Assembly (NCBI GenBank): GCA_013416445.1
Contig: JACCER010000006.1
Location: forward strand, 62,001-126,000
Direction of reading: 5' to 3'
Origin: Alcaligenaceae bacterium
Lineage (GTDB): Bacteria; Pseudomonadota; Gammaproteobacteria; Burkholderiales; Burkholderiaceae_B
Length of the DNA stretch: 64,000 bases
Of this stretch, positions 55,935-64,000 are shown one piece after another. Every line of letters begins with the position of its first letter. Position 1 is the first letter of the stretch. Position numbers and translations under genes: made by a program. Below the pieces are notes generated by a model. That model searched no databases, was not told where the DNA came from, and saw only the letters and a list, made by a program, of their open reading frames with translations.

Positions 55935-56711
55935 ATGAAACGACTAGCCGTATTTGCAGCAAGCTGCGCCATTGCCTTGCCGGTGTATGCCCAAACAGTA
56001 GCCTCCGTCAATGGCCAAGCCATTACACAAGCCAAGCTCGATCAATTTGTTGCACTACTGATCGCCCAGGGTGCCCAAGACAGCCCCGAACTGCGCACGC
56101 AAGTCAAACAGGAAATGGTCAATCGTCTGGTAGCCGTTCAGGCAGCCGAAAAAGCGGGCCTCGATAAACAGCCCGAGGTCACCCAGGAAGTCGAACTGGC
56201 TCGCCAAGGCATACTGGTGCGTGCCCTGATGGCCGATTACCTGAAAAAAAACCCAGTTACCGACGCCAAGATCCAGGCCGAATACGACAAAATCAAACAA
56301 GAACAAGCCGGCAAGCAAGAATACAAACTGCGTCACATTCTGGTTAAAGACGAAAAGGCCGCTAACGACCTGATCGCCGCCATCAAAAGCAAGAAAGTGA
56401 CTTTTGAAGCGGCAGCCAAGAAAGACTCCATGGATCCGGGCAGCGGCCAGAACGGCGGCGACCTGGGCTGGGGCCCCACCAGCAACTACGTACCTGAATT
56501 CGCACAAGCGGTTGAAGGCCTGAAAAAAGGCGAAATGACCAGCAAGCCGGTACAAACCCAATTTGGCTGGCACATTATTGAGGTCGAAGACAGCCGCCCT
56601 GTCAAATTCCCGGATCTGGCCGAAGTCAAACCCCAAATCGAAGAAATGATGCGCCAGCAGGAATTGGCTGAATACCAGCAAAGCCTGATCAAAAACGCCA
56701 CGATCAAGTAA
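55935..56711 (+). CDS. Periplasmic PpiC-type peptidyl-prolyl isomerase
   Basis: The 258-residue protein has a signal peptide cleaved after 'LPVYAQ', a SurA-like N-terminal helical region and a parvulin domain at about residues 130-222 ('LRHILVKDEKAANDLI', 'GGDLGWGPTSNYVPEFA', 'TQFGWHIIEVED'). It should speed proline isomerisation or act as a chaperone in the periplasm. It lies 10 bp after bolA with an AAAAGGA site. It is the end of the msrB-yciB-bolA-ppiC operon. Confidence 0.93.
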   Translation: MKRLAVFAASCAIALPVYAQTVASVNGQAITQAKLDQFVALLIAQGAQDSPELRTQVKQEMVNRLVAVQAAEKAGLDKQPEVTQEVELARQGILVRALMADYLKKNPVTDAKIQAEYDKIKQEQAGKQEYKLRHILVKDEKAANDLIAAIKSKKVTFEAAAKKDSMDPGSGQNGGDLGWGPTSNYVPEFAQAVEGLKKGEMTSKPVQTQFGWHIIEVEDSRPVKFPDLAEVKPQIEEMMRQQELAEYQQSLIKNATIK

Positions 56712-56735
56712 GTTTGGTTTTTTTATGTAATGTTG

Positions 56736-56771
56736 TTTTTCGGATTATGCATCTGGCGGTGCTAATCCGAA
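56736..56771. repeat. REP-like palindrome downstream of the PpiC gene
   Basis: TTTTTCGGATTATGC and GCTAATCCGAA form the palindrome with an 8-10 bp centre. It starts about 25 bp after the stop codon. Confidence 0.6.
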
Positions 56772-56911
56772 TGGCGCTTAGTTAACAAAAAATTGCAGGT
56801 CGAAATCCAACAAAACTCCTGCGATAAAAATGCCTGGAGCATGTGCGACTTAAATGCTTACGGCACTTGGTGAGGCTGTCTGGCTCTGGTGACGGCGCCA
56901 TGGCTGTTAGC

Positions 56912-57031
56912 GACGCTGTCCGGTTTACTTGTGACGTTGTGCGGTTTCTTGTGACGTTGTCGGTTTCTTGTGACGTTGTCGGTTTCTTGTGACGTTGTCG
57001 GTTTCTTGTGACGTTGTCGGTTTCTTGTGAC
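56912..57031 (+). repeat. Left tandem array of large repeat element, copy C
   Basis: Units start at 56912, 56933, 56953, 56972, 56991 and 57010; the last four are identical 19-mers (GACGTTGTCGGTTTCTTGT). The next GAC starts the core junction. The unit is closely related to that of copy A. Bases 56772-56911 hold nothing recognised. Confidence 0.9.
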
Positions 57032-57541
57032 GTTGTCCGGGGTGGGTGAAGCTCAGTGCGGCACGGCGTGCTTGTTTCCGCGTCTGCCTCGTACAGCCGG
57101 GCGTCGGCCGAACTCGCTGCGCTCAGACAGCGGCCGACGACTGCCCCCGGCTTCCCTTCGTCAGCACGCGGCGCACGCCTACCGCCGCACTGAGCTTCAC
57201 CCACCCCAGACAACTGCGTAACAGAAAATTGGACGGCCTGACGGTCTAGTGGTCTGAGTAGCTGGCTTTATTTGCGCGGCTGGTTGGGTGATGTAATACT
57301 GCTCCAAATGTCGCTGATGCAAAAAGTCGGGTGTGTCGGGGGCTGTGCAGGCGCCTTGCGCAAGCCGTTACGGTCAGCGCCATCGAGGAGGCAAGGCCGC
57401 GGCTGTCTGAGCCCGGCGCTTGTCGGACCACTGGTCCGACCGGGCGAGTTCCGCGGACGCCTCGATGGCGCTGACCGTAACGGGAACCCCGTCAGGGGCG
57501 CAGCACGTGAAGCCGAAACAGGCCTCGACACACCCGACTTT
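57032..57541. repeat. 510-bp dispersed two-hairpin element, copy C
   Basis: The first inverted repeat spans 57032-57214 (31 bp arms, one mismatch). The second spans 57323-57541 and encloses an inner 24 bp inverted repeat that is perfect in this copy. The outer arms of the second are slightly damaged here. It lies between the convergent ppiC-type gene and ligA, in the same orientation as copies A and B. No credible protein is encoded. Confidence 0.9.
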
Positions 57542-57620
57542 CACAAGAACGAAAAAAAGCCGTACACAACACACACCCGACTTTCGCAAGAACAAAAAGC
57601 CGTACACAACACGCACCGGC
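57529..57620 (+). repeat. Right tandem array of large repeat element, copy C
   Basis: Two units of about 43 and 38 bp start at 57529 and 57572, with a degenerate remnant near 57610. Bases 57621-57743 hold nothing recognised. Confidence 0.8.
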
Positions 57621-57743
57621 GCTTAAGAAAAAAGCAGCCCACTACGCATCCAAAGCTGTGGTGCGACCTTGCTGCAAATGCATCAAGTTTGGGTATGCAC
57701 GGACTGCTGGTGTCGGATTATGCTACTTTTATGGCGCTGCTTA

Positions 57744-57778
57744 TCGGATTACGCGCTGATGCGCTAATCGAACCTACG
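57744..57778. repeat. REP-like palindrome downstream of ligA
   Basis: ATCGGATTACGCGC and GCGCTAATCGAACCTACG form a slightly degraded palindrome about 10 bp from the ligA stop. Confidence 0.6.
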
Positions 57779-57788
57779 TGACAGCAAC

Positions 57789-60865
<3,077 letters not shown>

Positions 60866-60906
60866 TGTCAGTCCGCCGTATCACTAAATTTATGCATATT
60901 CACTTT

Positions 60907-63900
60907 TTAGAACTCGGCCAGTTGCATGGCCGACTCGATATCTACTGCCACAATGCGCGATACACCCTGCTCTTGCATGGTAACGCCTACTAGTTGCTTG
61001 GCCATCTGCATAGCAATTTTATTATGCGAAATAAATAAAAACTGCGTTTGTTCGCTCATGGCGCTAACCAAATTGGCATAGCGTTCTGTGTTGGCGTCGT
61101 CCAGAGGCGCATCGACTTCATCAAGCAAGCAAAAAGGAGCCGGATTCAATTTGAACAGGGCAAACACCAAGGCCGTTGCGGTAAGCGCCTTCTCACCGCC
61201 CGACAACAAATGTATGGTGCTGTTGCGCTTGCCTGGCGGCTGCGCCATGACCTGTACTCCGGCATCCAGGATTTCATCGCCTGTGACTATCAGCTTGGCT
61301 TCGCCGCCGCCAAACAAGCGCGGAAACAATTCTCCGAAATGACCATTAACCTTATTGAACGTATCTTGCAACAACTCACGGGTTTCGCGGTCTATCTTGC
61401 GGATGGCGTCTTCCAGGGTTTCTATGGCGGTGGTCAGGTCCAAATGCTGGGCGTCCAGAAAACCCTTGCGTTCACGCGCGCTATTCAGTTCGTCCAGGGC
61501 CGCCAAATTGACTGAACCCAGGCCGTCGACCGCACGCGAAATTCTTTGCACCTCGGATTGCAGCCAGTTCGGCCGTTGCCATTCTTCAGGCTGCTGCGCC
61601 AGCAACTGGCGCACGGCATCGCGATCGACCCTTTGCGTGTCAAGCTGCTCGGCAAATTGCTCAACCGCCAGACGCGCGGCCTGTTCTTGCAACTGCAGTT
61701 CCATGATGCGAGCGCGGCGCGGCTCCAGTGAGCGCTCGAGTGCCAGGCGTTCTTCGTCGGCCCCACGCAATAACGCCGCCAGATTATCCAGCGCTATGCG
61801 CGCCAGACCAAGCGCCTCTTCGTATTCGGCGCGCAGTTCCAGGGCATCTTGCAAGCCCGCTTGCGAAGCAGAGGCATCCAGTTCGAAGAGCTCGCCTTGC
61901 AAACCTTCGAGTTCACCCCCCGCCCGCCTGGCCTGATCAGCGGCCAATTGCAGGTTGCGCTTGAGGTCGGCGATACGCGTTTGCAAACTGCGCTCGGCAT
62001 ATTCGGCTTCGTGCACGGCGCGTTCGAGATCGCGCAGTTGCTGTCGCGCCTGATCGGCTTGCATAGCCAGGCCTTCACCGGAAATTTCCGCATCGGAAAA
62101 ATGCATCTGGTGCTCGCCCAACTGGATATCCAGCGTTTCGAAGCGTGCCTCGGCCTCTTCTTTGCCCGCCAGCAACTCTTCGGTCTGAAAGGCGATTTCG
62201 GCCAGGTCTTCTTGTATGCGCGCGGCGCGCTCACCCGACTGTTGCGCCTGTTGCTGCAGACGAGAATGCTCAAGCTGCACATCGTGCAGGCGCCGCGTCA
62301 GTTCGGAAACCCGCAAACGCGCCGGCGACAAGGCCTGCGACACCTGCTGACTCGCTGTTTCAGCGCGGCTTGCCCCCCTCACAGCCTGGTCGGCAATAAG
62401 ACGCTGGGCTTTTAGGTCGCGCTGCAGGTTTTCGATTTCTTGCTGCCGCGCCAGCAAACCGGCCTGCTCGGAGTCTGGCGCATAAAAGCGCACGCTATGC
62501 ACATCGACCACATGGCCTTCCTTGACGACACAAACCCCACCCACAGGCAGATCGGCACGCGCGGACAAGGCCTGGGCCACATCAGCGCAAACGTAGACGT
62601 TTTGCAGCCAGTGGTTCAGCAAGGTGCGCAGATCGGGATCAGTCAAGCGCAACAGGGCGCTTAAAGGCTGCAATGCCATCACGGGCGGCTGGGCAGGAGC
62701 GGCTGGCGGTACCTGATAAAACGCCAGGCGGGCTGGCGGCGCATCGTTGACGAACGCCCGGGCATGTTCAAGCTGACGGATTTCAAGACCTGCCATGCGC
62801 TCGCGTAATATGGCTTCCAGGGCAGTTTCCCAGCCTGCCTCGATATGCAGCTTTTGCCACAGACGGCCCAGGCTGGATAGTTCGTGGCGCGCCAGCCAGG
62901 GTTCGAGCGCCCCCTGCTTTTGGACATCGTCCTGCAATTTGCTCAGGGCGGCGAATCGGGCATCAAGCCGTGCAACAACCTGGGACTCTTCTTGCGCCGC
63001 AGCCTGAGCCAGGCGGCGTTGCTCGTCCAGCATAGGCAACTGATCTTCGAGCTCTAGCAACTGCCCCTGGGCTTCTTGCAATTGTTCGTTCATGGCGGCG
63101 CTGTCGCCGGCCAGACGCAAAAGATTTTCTGGATCAGGCGCATTCAGGCTGCGCAACTCCTGGTCCAGCCGTTCTTGGCGAAGCTCAAGCGCCTGCACTT
63201 GACGGTCGGCATCGCGCTGCTTTTGAGCAACCAGGGCCAATTCTTGTTCGACGCGGGCCAGCACGACGCGCATTTCATCGCGCGCCGCCGCCGCCTGCCT
63301 GACCTGGCTTTCAACATCGGGCAAACGGGCCTGAGCCTCTTCGGCGCTGGCGCGACATTCTTCGGTGCGTTCGGCGTTGGCTTCAAGATCGGCCTCGGCC
63401 TGGGCAATTTGCTCGGTGCAATGTGTTTGCTGATCGGCCCATTCCTGCAACTGGCCTTCCAGTTGCGTGCGGCGCGCCTGCAGACGATTGCGAGAATCGA
63501 CCACATGGCGAATCTCGGCCTCAAGGCGACTGACCTGGGCTCCGGCCTCGAATAACTGGCCCTGCGCGGCATGCACTGCGTCGCCCGCCGCATAATGGGC
63601 CTGACGGCGCGATTCCAGCGCAGATTCGCCGGCACGCAAGCTGGCAGTCGCCGCTTCAAGCTCTGTTTGCGCCTGCTCTATTGCCAAAAACTTGCTTTGC
63701 TGATCTTGTCGAGCCTGGCTTTCTTTGAGCAGCCACAAGGCGTGCTGCTTGAGTTCGCCCTCTTCCTGCAAGGCACGATAATGCCGAGCGACCTCGGCCT
63801 GGGCCTCCAGCTTTTCAAGCTGGCTGCCCAGTTCGCGCAGGATATCTTCGACCCGAATCAGATTTTCCCGTGTGTCGCCCAAACGGCTTTCGGTCTCGCG

Positions 63901-64000
63901 GCGACGCTCTTTATAGCGCGACACGCCAGCGGCCTCTTCGAGATAAACCCTGAGTTCTTCCGGACGCGCTTCGATCAGCCGGTTGATCATCCCCTGACCA
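60907..64000 (-). CDS. smc: Chromosome segregation protein SMC (N-terminus cut by window end)
   Basis: About 1030 residues are visible; the Walker A domain lies beyond the window. The frame stays open to the last base, reading into the family 'GQGMINRLIEARPEELR'. Two long coiled coils flank a hinge near residues 370-490. The C-terminal ATPase part has the signature 'LLSGGEKALTATALVFALF' and Walker B 'FCLLDEVDAPLDD'. SMC organises chromosomes with ScpA and ScpB. It heads the smc-zipA-ligA group. Confidence 0.97.
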   Translation of the reverse strand, partial: GQGMINRLIEARPEELRVYLEEAAGVSRYKERRRETESRLGDTRENLIRVEDILRELGSQLEKLEAQAEVARHYRALQEEGELKQHALWLLKESQARQDQQSKFLAIEQAQTELEAATASLRAGESALESRRQAHYAAGDAVHAAQGQLFEAGAQVSRLEAEIRHVVDSRNRLQARRTQLEGQLQEWADQQTHCTEQIAQAEADLEANAERTEECRASAEEAQARLPDVESQVRQAAAARDEMRVVLARVEQELALVAQKQRDADRQVQALELRQERLDQELRSLNAPDPENLLRLAGDSAAMNEQLQEAQGQLLELEDQLPMLDEQRRLAQAAAQEESQVVARLDARFAALSKLQDDVQKQGALEPWLARHELSSLGRLWQKLHIEAGWETALEAILRERMAGLEIRQLEHARAFVNDAPPARLAFYQVPPAAPAQPPVMALQPLSALLRLTDPDLRTLLNHWLQNVYVCADVAQALSARADLPVGGVCVVKEGHVVDVHSVRFYAPDSEQAGLLARQQEIENLQRDLKAQRLIADQAVRGASRAETASQQVSQALSPARLRVSELTRRLHDVQLEHSRLQQQAQQSGERAARIQEDLAEIAFQTEELLAGKEEAEARFETLDIQLGEHQMHFSDAEISGEGLAMQADQARQQLRDLERAVHEAEYAERSLQTRIADLKRNLQLAADQARRAGGELEGLQGELFELDASASQAGLQDALELRAEYEEALGLARIALDNLAALLRGADEERLALERSLEPRRARIMELQLQEQAARLAVEQFAEQLDTQRVDRDAVRQLLAQQPEEWQRPNWLQSEVQRISRAVDGLGSVNLAALDELNSARERKGFLDAQHLDLTTAIETLEDAIRKIDRETRELLQDTFNKVNGHFGELFPRLFGGGEAKLIVTGDEILDAGVQVMAQPPGKRNSTIHLLSGGEKALTATALVFALFKLNPAPFCLLDEVDAPLDDANTERYANLVSAMSEQTQFLFISHNKIAMQMAKQLVGVTMQEQGVSRIVAVDIESAMQLAEF

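Overview
The window looks like chromosomal DNA of a betaproteobacterium of the order Burkholderiales, probably family Alcaligenaceae (Bordetella, Pusillimonas and relatives). This rests on gene order: plsX-fabHDG-acpP-fabF, rpoE-rseA-rseB-mucD, lepA-lepB-rnc-era-recO, trpB-trpA-accD and smc-zipA-ligA. It also rests on the abundance of branched-chain-amino-acid-type ABC transporters and an intracellular PHA depolymerase with a cysteine nucleophile. Genus is inference. I found no tRNA, rRNA, insertion sequence, prophage or CRISPR array.

Layout. 1-4.6 kb: end of a LysR regulator, lptF, pepA, holC and a Bax-inhibitor-1-like membrane protein. 4.6-21.9 kb: an almost unbroken minus-strand run from yceD-rpmF-plsX through fatty-acid synthesis genes, the sigma-E module and mucD, then lepA-lepB-rnc-era-recO, a PIN-domain gene and rarD. 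22-28 kb: maf, a tetrapyrrole-methylase-type methyltransferase, an amidase lipoprotein, msrQP, and a HAD phosphatase with rluC. 28.3-31.3 kb: rne, with a long structured leader and 21 tandem hexapeptide repeats in its tail. 31.5-37 kb: accD, trpA, trpB and relA. 37-43.6 kb: flavodoxin, ridA, pncB, fdxA, phaZ, rnfB and nth. 43.7-54.4 kb: two complete liv-type ABC transporter operons facing each other, one with a fused permease-ATPase. 54.7-56.7 kb: msrB-yciB-bolA-ppiC. 57.8-64 kb: ligA, zipA and smc (cut by the window end).

The unexplained structure is a dispersed repeat of about 510 bp in three intergenic copies (38167-38676, 48647-49155, 57032-57541), all in the same orientation. Each copy holds two large inverted repeats (183 bp and 219 bp across) separated by a 107-108 bp spacer. 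Each is preceded by a copy-specific array of 19-21 bp tandem repeats and followed by one to four copies of a roughly 42 bp repeat that includes the end of the second inverted repeat. No recombinase or reverse transcriptase is nearby. A second, smaller REP-like palindrome recurs at gene 3' ends, several times supplying the stop codon.

Functionally the window is mostly housekeeping: envelope lipid synthesis and envelope stress control in one array, translation and RNA decay (L32, EF4, RNase III, RNase E), DNA replication and repair (HolC, RecO, Nth, LigA, SMC), the stringent response (RelA), and nutrient uptake. Start codons were adjusted where overlaps or Shine-Dalgarno sequences favoured a later start. 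Promoter and terminator calls are read by eye.
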